Shown in pieces: positions 52,326 to 61,068 of a DNA stretch of 64,000 bases. The position numbers and the translations under genes are program-made. How positions within the stretch are numbered: the stretch's first letter is position 1; every line of letters begins with the position of its first letter. Under the pieces are notes generated by a model. The model saw only the letters and a program-made list of their open reading frames with translations, did not search any database and had not been told where the DNA came from. Source of the DNA: Taishania sp. (GTDB lineage: Bacteria > Bacteroidota > Bacteroidia > Flavobacteriales_D > Crocinitomicaceae); NCBI GenBank assembly GCA_030150045.1, contig JASLGM010000003.1, forward strand, positions 7,815 to 71,814. Direction: 5' to 3'.

Positions 52326-53238
52326 GTCTCAGAATTGGAATCGCTATATTAAAGAATTTATCTCGTTTTTAAAAATCGAAAAGGGTCTTTCTATCAATTC
52401 GGTAGAAGCTTACAAGGCAGATGTGGAAAAATTACTACAATATTGTATCGAAAACAACCTTGAGGCTGAAAAAGTAAGTCATGACAATCTTATTTCTTTT
52501 ATGACTTTATTGGTCGATTTTGGATTATCTGCACGTACACAAGCACGTATATTATCTGGGATTAAACAGTTTTTTCATTTTTTAATCTTGGAAGATGTAA
52601 TTACTATTGATCCAGCAGAATTAATTGAATCCCCTAAATTAGGCCGTAAACTTCCTGACACATTAAGTCCAGAAGAAGTGAATACTATTCTTTCGGCCGT
52701 AGATCTTTCTAAAGCAGAAGGGGAAAGAAATAAAGCGATGATAGAAACACTTTACAGTTGTGGTTTACGCGTATCAGAATTGATTCATTTACGATTCGAA
52801 GATTTGTTTTTTGAAGAAGGATTTATTCGTGTTATCGGAAAGGGAAATAAAGAGCGTTTGGTTCCCGTTAGCACAGTTGTTGAGGAGTACATCCTTCAAT
52901 ATGTTGATCATTCTCGAGCGGCACTTCCAAAAATTGATCCAGACAGCAGCCACTTTGTATTCTTAAATCGTCGTGGTAAACAATTAACAAGAAACATGGT
53001 TTTCATTATGATTAAAGACACAACTGTTTTTGCTGGGATAAACAAATCTGTATCTCCACATACTTTCCGTCATTCTTTTGCTACGCATTTATTAGAGGGA
53101 GGAGCAAACCTACGTGCTATTCAAGAAATGCTAGGGCATGAATCCATTACAACTACTGAAATCTACACGCATTTGGATCAAAGTTATTTAAAAGATGCTA
53201 TTTTAAGTTTTCACCCTCGAAATAGGAATAAAGAATAG
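52324..53238 (+). CDS. xerD: Tyrosine recombinase XerD-like
   Basis: XerC/XerD resolve chromosome dimers at dif during division. The 304-residue protein has the N-terminal SAM-like core-binding domain (INSVEAYKADVEKLLQYC) and the catalytic domain with the first Arg in GLRVSELIHLRFEDL, Lys in GKGNKERLVP, HTFRHSFATHLLEGGANL (H-x-x-R) and the nucleophile Tyr in TTEIYTHL. Size and sequence are those of the housekeeping enzyme rather than a phage integrase. No mobile-element boundaries are seen nearby. Confidence 0.93.
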   Translation: MSQNWNRYIKEFISFLKIEKGLSINSVEAYKADVEKLLQYCIENNLEAEKVSHDNLISFMTLLVDFGLSARTQARILSGIKQFFHFLILEDVITIDPAELIESPKLGRKLPDTLSPEEVNTILSAVDLSKAEGERNKAMIETLYSCGLRVSELIHLRFEDLFFEEGFIRVIGKGNKERLVPVSTVVEEYILQYVDHSRAALPKIDPDSSHFVFLNRRGKQLTRNMVFIMIKDTTVFAGINKSVSPHTFRHSFATHLLEGGANLRAIQEMLGHESITTTEIYTHLDQSYLKDAILSFHPRNRNKE

Positions 53239-53241
53239 TTT

Positions 53242-54099
53242 TTACAAAAAAAGGTGGGCTACGTTCTTTTTATTTTGATCACTGGATTTTTTCCATTTCA
53301 AAAGCATCTTCTTGCCTTTTCGTTCCCCTTTAAGTTGAATCAATGCTTGGTAAAACGCTTCATTTACCGTCGGTTCTGTCTGTTCCAATAAAATAGCTTT
53401 TTCAATCCATTTATAGGTATTTACCTCATCTCCTTTTTCTTTATTGACAAGGAATAATAAATATATGGTTTCAAAATGATCAGGATATATTGCTCTATTT
53501 AAGGTCGCTAATTCATCAATAAACGCCCATTTCTCTTCTATATCCGTTTGATAAAGCATAAAAAGGTAATCTGTAACGCTTTCAACAACCAAAGTCTTAG
53601 CTTCTGAAAGAACAGGTTCATTTTGGCTCCAAATCCAATTGCTGAATTGTCTATTTTGAGATTCTTCTAGAATATAGAGACATTCTTTTCTCAAATCATA
53701 CCATGCCCCTATCGTTCCAAGAACAAAAGCATATCCAAAATGGAAGTCTAAGCGATTCGGAAATTTCTGAATACCTTTCTGAATAATGCTAATGGCTGAA
53801 TCGGCCATTTGGTATTGTTTATCAATACTTTCTTCCGTTAATAATTGAACCTCATCTGAAGCGATTAATTCGGAAAGATTAGCAAGTATTAGGTAATAGT
53901 TAAAGGCTGCAACATATCCTTCTGGATCATCAGGCAAACTGGCTCTCCATTCGAATACGACATGTTGCAGATTTTCTAACTTTTTTTCGTTGAGTGCCAG
54001 CGCAAATTTCTTTTGATAATCAACAGAATTCATTTGTCCCCATGTTACAGAGATTGCAAGCAAAGAATTGAGTATCACTAAAAGAAGGCTTCTACTCAT
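53242..54099 (-). CDS. Secreted TPR-like protein of unknown function
   Basis: The protein is about 285 residues with a signal peptide (MSRSLLLVILNSLLAISVTWGQ). The rest is helical with TPR-like periodicity (for example AALDDPEG-type turns, IWSQNEPVLSEAKTLV and HFETIYLLFLVNKEKGDEVNTYKWIEKAILL) and ends with a basic tail. No enzyme motif is recognised. The start at 54099 lies 2 nt after the folD stop, so the two genes are cotranscribed. A possible function in envelope assembly is only a guess from the signal peptide and TPR-like structure. Confidence 0.65.
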   Translation of the reverse strand: MSRSLLLVILNSLLAISVTWGQMNSVDYQKKFALALNEKKLENLQHVVFEWRASLPDDPEGYVAAFNYYLILANLSELIASDEVQLLTEESIDKQYQMADSAISIIQKGIQKFPNRLDFHFGYAFVLGTIGAWYDLRKECLYILEESQNRQFSNWIWSQNEPVLSEAKTLVVESVTDYLFMLYQTDIEEKWAFIDELATLNRAIYPDHFETIYLLFLVNKEKGDEVNTYKWIEKAILLEQTEPTVNEAFYQALIQLKGERKGKKMLLKWKKSSDQNKKNVAHLFL

Positions 54100-54101
54100 T
54101 G

Positions 54102-54983
54102 TTATTTTCCGTTTAAATCCATTGCTCGTAAGGTATTGATCATCAAAGATGCGATGGTCATTGGCCCTACTCCACCTGGAACAGGAGTAATGAAAGAACA
54201 TTTAGGTGCTACGTGTTTAAAATCAACGTCTCCACATAATCTCCAACCTCTTTCTCTTGTTGCATCATTAACACGAGTTGTTCCAACGTCGATTACCACA
54301 GCGCCTTCCTTCACCATATCTTCCTTAATGAAATCAGGTTGTCCAATTGCTGCGATAAGAATATCAGCACTGGCACAAACTGCCTTTAAATTTTGTGTCC
54401 TACTGTGTGCTAAAGTAACCGTACAGTTACCTGGATCCGTATTTCTTGACAACAAGATACTTAAAGGAGAACCTACAATATTACTACGTCCAACGATTAC
54501 GCAATTCTTACCTGAAGTTTCAATGTTATTTCTTTTTAATAACTCTAGAATCCCTGCAGGTGTTGCTGGTAAAAAACCAGGTAAACTAAGTACCATGTTC
54601 CCTAAGTTCATTGGATGAAATCCATCTACGTCTTTTTTAGGATCTATCGCTTGAGTGATTTTTAATTCATCAATGTGTTTTGGTAATGGCAACTGCACAA
54701 TAAATCCATCTATGCTATTATCCTGATTAAGTGCGTAGACTTTATTCAACAACACTTCTTCGGTAACCGTTTCATCATAACGAATAAGTGTACTTTCAAA
54801 ACCAATGTCTTCACATGCTTTTACTTTAGCATTCACATAAGTCATCGATCCACCATCATTACCTACTAAAACAGCAGCTAGATGTGGAATTTTCATTCCT
54901 TTTTCTTTTCTTTCCTGCACAGCACTTCTTAATTCTTCTTTAATCTCTTTTGAAGTCCGTGTTCCGTCAAGTAGTTGCATCAT
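54102..54983 (-). CDS. folD: Bifunctional methylenetetrahydrofolate dehydrogenase/cyclohydrolase
   Basis: FolD interconverts 5,10-methylene-, 5,10-methenyl- and 10-formyl-tetrahydrofolate. The 293-residue sequence contains [13 protein letters not shown] (the catalytic Lys follows the Tyr), [26 protein letters not shown], the NADP-binding [13 protein letters not shown] and the C-terminal [21 protein letters not shown]. All family blocks are intact. The start could be either of two adjacent Met codons at 54983 or 54980. Confidence 0.97.
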   Translation of the reverse strand: MMQLLDGTRTSKEIKEELRSAVQERKEKGMKIPHLAAVLVGNDGGSMTYVNAKVKACEDIGFESTLIRYDETVTEEVLLNKVYALNQDNSIDGFIVQLPLPKHIDELKITQAIDPKKDVDGFHPMNLGNMVLSLPGFLPATPAGILELLKRNNIETSGKNCVIVGRSNIVGSPLSILLSRNTDPGNCTVTLAHSRTQNLKAVCASADILIAAIGQPDFIKEDMVKEGAVVIDVGTTRVNDATRERGWRLCGDVDFKHVAPKCSFITPVPGGVGPMTIASLMINTLRAMDLNGK

Positions 54984-55085
54984 TTCTTTTTTTTTGCAAA
55001 GGTAAAACGATTTATTGAAGATGATAGCATAATATTGAAAGGAGTTTAGGAATTAATCTTTAGATTTGATAATCAAGATACGAAC

Positions 55086-55634
55086 ATGAAAAAATTACTC
55101 GCTCTCGTGCTTATTTTCTTTGCTTCATTTGGAGCAAAAGCACAATTAGAAGGAATGGAACTTGGTCTAGATGGAAGTTTTTGGGCTTCAAGTTGGGGAG
55201 GAAATGGAAATATTGGATTAAAATACGGTTTCCAGCTCAATGAAGTATTTGTTATAGGCCCGAGTTTCCGATACCAAAGATGGTGGAATTCACACCCCCA
55301 ATTCGCCACAAAATCCAGTGCAAACATTTTTGGCGCCGGAGCTTATGTTCACGCCAGGTTTATGAATTGGTTGTTTTTAGGTTTAGAATTTGAATACCTA
55401 CAATCCCCTACTCAATATTATGTTGAAGGTAAAAAACGAGGATGGGTTCCTGTTCTATTTGCTGCAGGTGGTCTATCAAGGTCTTTTAAAGACAAATGGC
55501 GTGTAAACCTAGGAATGAACTATGACTTCATCAATTCGCCTTACACACCATTTGCTGAAAGTTATATGATTACACGAAAAAACGGTTCTCGAATTCCTTT
55601 AATGTATCGAGTTGCCCTTTTTTACACCTTTTAG
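55086..55634 (+). CDS. Small outer-membrane beta-barrel protein
   Basis: The 182-residue protein has a signal peptide (MKKLLALVLIFFASFGAKAQ) and a series of amphipathic strands with aromatic girdles (GSFWASSWGGNGNIGLKYGF, FVIGPSFRYQRWWN, MYRVALFYTF), ending in a C-terminal Phe as expected for BAM-dependent barrels. An eight-strand barrel is plausible. The ligand or role is unknown. The gene is monocistronic and converges with the MFS transporter gene, with one nt between the stops. Confidence 0.78.
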   Translation: MKKLLALVLIFFASFGAKAQLEGMELGLDGSFWASSWGGNGNIGLKYGFQLNEVFVIGPSFRYQRWWNSHPQFATKSSANIFGAGAYVHARFMNWLFLGLEFEYLQSPTQYYVEGKKRGWVPVLFAAGGLSRSFKDKWRVNLGMNYDFINSPYTPFAESYMITRKNGSRIPLMYRVALFYTF

Positions 55635-55635
55635 T

Positions 55636-56985
55636 TTATTGCAAAGGTGCTACTCGCTCATCTTGTGGCACCCTAAATAAGGCTAAGAATCCAAACAAAA
55701 AGAAAACTGCAATAGAAAACACACTCATTCTCAAATCATTGAAAATAATTTCTGTAATACCAAAGAAAAATGTTCCTACTACAATCCCAATTTTTTCAGT
55801 TACATCATAGAATGAAAAGTAAGATGTATTTTCTTCCTTAATAGGTAAAAATTTAGAATAAGTAGATCTAGAAAGCGACTGAACACCTCCCATTAATAAT
55901 CCAACGCAAGCCGCAAGTACATAAAATTCATTCGGAGTTTTCAAGAAAAATGCCCAAGCTACCAATGGAATCCATAGGAAAACGACAATACGTAATGCTT
56001 TCAAATTCCCTGTTTTTTCTGACAATCTGGAAATAAGCATTGCTCCGAATGCACCTAAAAGTTGAATCAATAAAATAGACACAATGAGCCCTGTTTTCGC
56101 TAAGTGCTCATATTCTCCACTAAAGATCTCCTTTTTTGCATACAGAACAGCCATTAACATCACAGTTTGCACACCAGTATTAAAAAAGAAAAAAGAGACC
56201 AAATACCTTTTTAATCTAGGCAAATGAACAAACTCATGAAATACACTTTTCAACTCTTTGAATCCACTTACCAATACACCTGAACCTATTTTTGCTTTGT
56301 TCTTTACTGCTGGCAATGCACGATAAGTAATTTGACTAAATCCTGCCCACCACAACCCTACAAGGATAAAACTGTATTTTGTTAGATGATCTCCACCAAG
56401 AATAATCATCAATAAACAAATTACCAATAAAATCATACTTCCAAAATATCCCATCATATATCCTTTAGCAGATATACGATCATGAAATCTTGGCGAAGCA
56501 ATTTCTGGTAAGTAAGCATTATAGAAAACAAGAGAGTTCCAAAACCCTATACTTGCTAAAAAAACGGACAACATTCCTAATTCAAGAGGAAGTGCATCAA
56601 ACCAATAGAAGGAAATACAAGACAACGCTCCCAAGTAACAGAAGAACTTCAAAAATTTCTTCTTATTACCCGTATAATCAGCAACTCCAGATAGCATTGG
56701 AGAGAGAATGGCTACAACTAGAAAAGAGACAGAAAGTGTAAACGACATCAGAACAGAAGAAGACACCTGCCAACCGAAAAAATCAACTAATGCAGTTACT
56801 CCTTCTGGTACTTTTTCCAATTGAGTACCATTTTCTTGATTGTAATTCTCTAAGAATTTTTTCTGCGTTATCGATTCATAGAATATCGGGAAAATGGCAG
56901 AAGAAATAACCAAATTATATACTGAATTTGCCCAATCGTAAAACACCCATCCACGAATGGTTTTTCTGTCGTTCTTTTTTATCAT
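55636..56985 (-). CDS. MFS transporter, UMF1/Atg22-like family
   Basis: The 449-residue 12-TM protein begins with the UMF1 hallmark IRGWVFYDWANSVYNLVISSAIFPIFY. It continues with LSPMLSGVADYTGNKKKFL (the loop 2-3 motif) and GLLMGGVQSLSRSTYSKFLP late in the sequence. Substrates of this family are unknown; fungal Atg22 exports amino acids from vacuoles. Its start overlaps the end of the LYS1-like gene by 4 nt, so it is translationally coupled and closes the five-gene minus-strand operon. Confidence 0.9.
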   Translation of the reverse strand: MIKKNDRKTIRGWVFYDWANSVYNLVISSAIFPIFYESITQKKFLENYNQENGTQLEKVPEGVTALVDFFGWQVSSSVLMSFTLSVSFLVVAILSPMLSGVADYTGNKKKFLKFFCYLGALSCISFYWFDALPLELGMLSVFLASIGFWNSLVFYNAYLPEIASPRFHDRISAKGYMMGYFGSMILLVICLLMIILGGDHLTKYSFILVGLWWAGFSQITYRALPAVKNKAKIGSGVLVSGFKELKSVFHEFVHLPRLKRYLVSFFFFNTGVQTVMLMAVLYAKKEIFSGEYEHLAKTGLIVSILLIQLLGAFGAMLISRLSEKTGNLKALRIVVFLWIPLVAWAFFLKTPNEFYVLAACVGLLMGGVQSLSRSTYSKFLPIKEENTSYFSFYDVTEKIGIVVGTFFFGITEIIFNDLRMSVFSIAVFFLFGFLALFRVPQDERVAPLQ

Positions 56986-58211
56986 ATCTCGTTATCTGTC
57001 CCGTTAACGTAATCCGTAAGATAGTCAAAATGCGTTGTCAATTTTCCGTTCAAATCGGTCTCTGATCCACGGCCAATAATATCTGTTGGGTCTTCACCTA
57101 ACAAAGCTGGCAATATATTTTTTATCATTTCATTTCCAAAATCTCTTGACGCATCCCTTGGTAATTCACACGGTAAGTTATCAACAGCCATAACCGCGAT
57201 CGTTCCTTCTTGTTTCCAATCCGTTTCTTTTCCTGTCTTAGGATCATAACCATAAATTGGATCCGCTATTGTGCTTGGTCGTACTGTACAACCAATTGGG
57301 CCATCAATATCACAAGAAACATCTGCTACGACCTGCAATTGTGGACAATGATTCAATATAGCATTTTTATCCAATACGAACGGGGATTTACTACTCCAGT
57401 AATGACAAGGAATGTACATTATTGTTTCCGTCATATATTTATGCAAAATTGACGTATACTTTTCAGGATGATTATAAAACTCTGTTTTATCAAAACCTCC
57501 GTCTTCTTTACGAGCGAAATAATCCCCCGTATCTAAGTGCGTGAAAACAGGTTCGTCAAATTTAGAATTCAAAAATGCTTCTGGAGTTACTTCTCTTACC
57601 CCTAAATGAGTAACGATTTCACGTGCTCCATTTCCAACTCTTCCAAAACCAGTAAGAACAATACGCGCGTTTTTAGGAAGTACTACCTTTTGCAATTCTT
57701 CTTCCACCAAATGTCTATCCTCACACACATGAGCAGGAGTTAAGTCATATACTCCAGTTTTCAATCCATATGTTAAAAATGCATTATAACAACCAACGAT
57801 TCCTGCATATCTCCCAAATCCAATTAGTCTTTTTCGATTCTCGTCTTTCAACACTTCATAATCGATCAATTGAATTTTCTTATCCAGTATCGCCTTTAAC
57901 AAAGGCTGATTGTAAGGCTGCAATTTACAAGTGTGTGAAAAGAACATGAATCGCTTATTGGGAACGAGGTCTTGAATGTTTACTTCTTTCACTCCCATGA
58001 TGAGATCACAATCCTCCAATGAATCTACCACCTCTACCCCAATTCTTTGATACCAATTATCATCAAAACAACGAATGGGACTTGTCTGAACGACAATCTC
58101 TAATTCCGGGTAACTAGCTTTTACAGTTAAAATTTGCTCAGGTGTAAGGGGTACTCTTTTGTCGTGTGGAACTTTTCCTTCTCGGATGATTCCTATACGC
58201 GAAATTTTCAT
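56982..58211 (-). CDS. Saccharopine dehydrogenase (LYS1)-like NAD(P)-dependent oxidoreductase
   Basis: The 409-residue protein has the alanine-dehydrogenase/PNT N-terminal domain fold: RIGIIREGKVPHDKRVPLTPEQ, then GVKEV, FFSHTCKLQPYNQPLLKAIL and LIDYEVLKDENRKRLIGFGRYAG, a pattern close to yeast LYS1. A Rossmann segment RIVLTGFGRVGNGAREI follows. LYS1-type enzymes interconvert saccharopine with lysine and 2-oxoglutarate. In Bacteroidota the substrate of such proteins is rarely tested, so the name is tentative. It begins 32 nt after the KdsC-like gene and overlaps the MFS gene by 4 nt. Confidence 0.72.
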   Translation of the reverse strand: MKISRIGIIREGKVPHDKRVPLTPEQILTVKASYPELEIVVQTSPIRCFDDNWYQRIGVEVVDSLEDCDLIMGVKEVNIQDLVPNKRFMFFSHTCKLQPYNQPLLKAILDKKIQLIDYEVLKDENRKRLIGFGRYAGIVGCYNAFLTYGLKTGVYDLTPAHVCEDRHLVEEELQKVVLPKNARIVLTGFGRVGNGAREIVTHLGVREVTPEAFLNSKFDEPVFTHLDTGDYFARKEDGGFDKTEFYNHPEKYTSILHKYMTETIMYIPCHYWSSKSPFVLDKNAILNHCPQLQVVADVSCDIDGPIGCTVRPSTIADPIYGYDPKTGKETDWKQEGTIAVMAVDNLPCELPRDASRDFGNEMIKNILPALLGEDPTDIIGRGSETDLNGKLTTHFDYLTDYVNGTDNEI

Positions 58212-58243
58212 AATTAATTTGTTTCTTTAATAGCTTAATATTG

Positions 58244-58918
58244 TTAGACAGTAACATTGAAATACGCATCAAAAAATTCTCTGACACAGCCTTCACCGCC
58301 TTTTTTATTCAAATGTATATGTGAAATGCTCTTCACCTCATTTACCGCATCGATAGGACAAGCCGCAACACCGATATTTTTCATCACTTCAAGATCATTA
58401 ACATCATCTCCAATCATGGCTACTTGTTCCATTTTCAAATCAAGTTTTACAAGTAATTCAGTTAACACATCAATTTTCTTTTCTCGTGTTACGATACAAT
58501 GTTGAATCCCTAACATTTCCGCTCTCTTTTCAACCATTTTAGGTGCAAATCCAGAGGAAATAATAGCAACTTGTAACCCATCATGAATTGCTTTCATGAT
58601 GGCCATACCATCTTTGGTGTTGTATTTTTTTATTTGGTCTCCATTTTCAGTAAAGTACATTCCTCCATCGGTCATCACTCCATCAACATCCAGCACTAAA
58701 AGCTTAACTTGCTTTATCTTAGCTTTCAGGTATGCATTTATGCCAACCGAATGAAACAATAAAGTTTGAGGATCAATTTCATATTCTTCACTAATGGTCT
58801 GAATATCGTAGATCGATAGTTCTAACGCACTTTCCACTCCTAAATCAGAAAGGAGTTGATCGAAATCAACTCCTGCTCTTGAACATAATACTTTCAGATT
58901 ACTTTCTAAATTCATCAT
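58244..58918 (-). CDS. KdsC-like HAD phosphatase with N-terminal extension
   Basis: The protein is 224 residues. From residue 71 it is a KdsC-type HAD phosphatase: the nucleophile and acid/base lie in VLDVDGVMTDGG (D77, D79), the second motif in AIISSG, a lysine near 138, and the metal motif in MIGDDVNDLEVM. The C-terminus is NKKGGEGCVREFFDAYF. KdsC dephosphorylates KDO-8-phosphate. About 65 extra helical residues at the N-terminus, absent from standard KdsC (about 170-190 residues), resemble a degenerate helix-turn-helix. The start overlaps the DAHP synthase stop as ATGA. Confidence 0.88.
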   Translation of the reverse strand: MMNLESNLKVLCSRAGVDFDQLLSDLGVESALELSIYDIQTISEEYEIDPQTLLFHSVGINAYLKAKIKQVKLLVLDVDGVMTDGGMYFTENGDQIKKYNTKDGMAIMKAIHDGLQVAIISSGFAPKMVEKRAEMLGIQHCIVTREKKIDVLTELLVKLDLKMEQVAMIGDDVNDLEVMKNIGVAACPIDAVNEVKSISHIHLNKKGGEGCVREFFDAYFNVTV

Positions 58919-59913
58919 ACTATTTTATAACCTACAGCATTTGCTACTTGCTCTAATTCTTTTTTCAATTGTCTAAACTCATCGTAAGTCAATTGTTGCG
59001 CAGCATCCGATTTAGCTACTTTAGGATTAGGATGTGTCTCTATTAACAATCCATCTATCCCCATCGCAACACAAGCTTTAGCTAAAGGAGCAACTCCATA
59101 AGCATATCCCATAGCGTGAGAAGGATCTAAAACAACGGGTAAATTCGTATATTCTTGTAACCAAGCTACTCCACATAAATCTAATGTAAACCTTGTTTTC
59201 GTTTCGAATGTACGAATACCTCGTTCACACAACACAACGTTTGGATTTCCTCCTGAGAGAATAAACTCTGCTGACTGAACAAATTCCTGTAACGTTGTTC
59301 CAAAACCCCTTTTAATCAAAACTGGTTTTTGTGTTTTTGCACAAGCTCGTAAAATCCCTTGATCATACATCGCTTTTGCCCCTACTTGAATAATATCTGA
59401 ATATTCAATAATTTCGTCTATATGCGTTGCATCTCTAGCCTCTGTAATCACAGTATGACCAAATTTTTCACGCATTTCACCTAGCATTTTCAATCCTTCT
59501 AGTCCTAATCCTTGAAAAGAATAAGGACTTGTTCTAGGTTTATAACATCCTCCACGAAGTGTAGATAACCCAAGATCAGTCAACAATTCAGAAGCTGAAA
59601 TAATTTGGGGCATATCCTCTACAGAACAAGGTCCTCCAATTAAAACCGTGTTTTTAGTTGTACCTCCAATCGTTACATTTCCTAATTTTACTTCCCTCAA
59701 TTGAGATCTGTATTTTTTAGAAGCCAATTGAATATCATCGTTAAACGCCCATGCACTATCCACTTCATTAGCGATATGATCCGGTACTTCTTTCAATGAA
59801 GCGCCAGTAATCAAAACTTGCTTACCGCCATCAATGATGTGAAACGCATTTAAATCGTTTGCTATCTGTTCGATTCTTTTAGAATCTAAATTTTCTTTTA
59901 ATTGAATAATCAT
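58915..59913 (-). CDS. 3-deoxy-7-phosphoheptulonate (DAHP) synthase, type I-beta
   Basis: DAHP synthase condenses phosphoenolpyruvate with erythrose-4-phosphate, the first step of aromatic synthesis. The 332-residue protein has an N-terminal ferredoxin-like regulatory domain (about residues 1-75) followed by the TIM barrel. The barrel has GGPCSVE, the metal-ligand Cys123 and GGCYKPRTSPYSFQG. The KPRTS motif identifies DAHP synthase; KDO-8-phosphate synthases have KANRSS. LIKRGFGTT, VLCERGIRTFE and DPSHAMG are also intact. It overlaps both neighbours by 4 nt (ATGA), so the three genes are translationally coupled. Confidence 0.93.
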   Translation of the reverse strand: MIIQLKENLDSKRIEQIANDLNAFHIIDGGKQVLITGASLKEVPDHIANEVDSAWAFNDDIQLASKKYRSQLREVKLGNVTIGGTTKNTVLIGGPCSVEDMPQIISASELLTDLGLSTLRGGCYKPRTSPYSFQGLGLEGLKMLGEMREKFGHTVITEARDATHIDEIIEYSDIIQVGAKAMYDQGILRACAKTQKPVLIKRGFGTTLQEFVQSAEFILSGGNPNVVLCERGIRTFETKTRFTLDLCGVAWLQEYTNLPVVLDPSHAMGYAYGVAPLAKACVAMGIDGLLIETHPNPKVAKSDAAQQLTYDEFRQLKKELEQVANAVGYKIV

Positions 59914-60914
59914 AACTCTGCTTTAATCAAATTAGCGAAATTGACAATTCCTACGGTGTCATTTTCAGCATTTACAACAGGTAAATAAGAAACTGAAAAC
60001 GGGCTTTTTTTCACCACTTTCAACATCTCTTCTACCGTTAAATTTTCTGTTATTGTTATTGGCTTTTTATTTACAACGGATCTTACTTCAAGCGTCGTAT
60101 AATCTGGATACGCTTTCATTAATGCTTTTCGTATATCTGCATTTGAAATAATCCCCTGGAACTTCCCTTTTTCTGTATTCACCAATGTGAATCCTAATTG
60201 TCCTTTATCAATGGTTTCTAAAATGTTTTGGAATTCCATTTTCTCCCAAATCACCGTCGGACACTCTTCCAAAGGCGTCATAAAGTCTTGCACTTTAAAC
60301 TGAGAATTCACTGATCTTTTGGTTAAGTTCATCAACGCATTTCCAATACTTGCTTCTTTGAACAAATAAGAACCAGAGACAGATGAACTCACCCCCATAT
60401 TTCGAAGAATGAAGGACACCTCCCCATTAACCCCTCCATCAACATGAATGGATTTCGACGGATATTTCTTTCTAAACTGTCTAATTTTATCAAAATTAAT
60501 TTTGTCAAAAACACCACCACTTTGCCCTGGAATGGTCGCCATGATCAGAATAAAATCAAATGAAATATAATCGTCAAACACATCCACCGGTGTCGGGGTA
60601 ATCACAGCTAACCCTTTTTTACCAGTTATTTCAGCTGGCAATTCAAGTTTTTGTGTTAAATCCTCAAATTGAAAAGTAACGTATTCTACAGGATGAGCAA
60701 TCAATAAATCGTAATACTTAGTTGGCTCCTTGGTGATGATATGTAAATCAATCGGTAAGTTACACCATTCTCTAATGCTTTTAATATCTTCAAAAACAGA
60801 TAAATCATCATTACAATCCACGTGCAGCATATCGACTTGATGTCGCACCAAATCTTCCACTACCTCTTTCAGTGACCTAGATGTGTCACTGTAAATCGAA
60901 GCCGATATCTTCAT
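59910..60914 (-). CDS. Ribulose-phosphate 3-epimerase-like TIM barrel fused to a KdsD-type CBS pair
   Basis: The protein is 334 residues. Residues 1-200 follow ribulose-phosphate 3-epimerase: the four metal/catalytic residues H31, D33 (LHVD), H58 (IDLHI) and D159 (IHVDGGVN) are kept, and MATIPGQSGGVFD corresponds to the phosphate loop. The invariant MDGHFVPN after HVD is replaced by CNDDLSVF, so the substrate may differ. Residues 207-334 are two CBS domains resembling those of KdsD (arabinose-5-phosphate isomerase), e.g. KGQLGFTLVNTEKG...ISNADIRKAL. I know of no standard family with this fusion. It is the first gene of the operon. Confidence 0.85.
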   Translation of the reverse strand: MKISASIYSDTSRSLKEVVEDLVRHQVDMLHVDCNDDLSVFEDIKSIREWCNLPIDLHIITKEPTKYYDLLIAHPVEYVTFQFEDLTQKLELPAEITGKKGLAVITPTPVDVFDDYISFDFILIMATIPGQSGGVFDKINFDKIRQFRKKYPSKSIHVDGGVNGEVSFILRNMGVSSSVSGSYLFKEASIGNALMNLTKRSVNSQFKVQDFMTPLEECPTVIWEKMEFQNILETIDKGQLGFTLVNTEKGKFQGIISNADIRKALMKAYPDYTTLEVRSVVNKKPITITENLTVEEMLKVVKKSPFSVSYLPVVNAENDTVGIVNFANLIKAEL

Positions 60915-60968
60915 ATATGTTTCCTAATTAGTTATGAAACGTGCTTTTAAAATGCACAAGTTCAGTTT

Positions 60969-60976
60969 CAAATATA
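60969..60976 (-). promoter_or_regulatory. -7 element of the epimerase/CBS operon
   Basis: On the minus strand TATATTTG fits TAnnTTTG, about 55 nt upstream of the ATG at 60914. No good -33 TTG lies at the expected distance, so the site is tentative. Confidence 0.4.
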
Positions 60977-61068
60977 CGTTTTTCCATACTAAAATCGGCA
61001 CTTTACAAGATGGAATTGTCTATTAAATTGCTATTTTTAGCACCAATACAATTACAAAATCGTTTTAT

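Noticed and set aside
52324..53238. xerD as the integrase of a mobile island
   Set aside because: Its length and motifs match housekeeping XerC/XerD, it is adjacent to aroQ, and no direct repeats or cargo genes are seen.
58915..59913. Calling this gene kdsA (KDO-8-phosphate synthase)
   Set aside because: The KPRTS motif and N-terminal regulatory domain are those of type I-beta DAHP synthase; KdsA has KANRSS and no such domain.
59910..60914. Calling this gene rpe
   Set aside because: Metal residues fit, but the MDGHFVPN substrate motif is missing and a CBS pair is fused, so ordinary ribulose-phosphate epimerase activity cannot be assumed.
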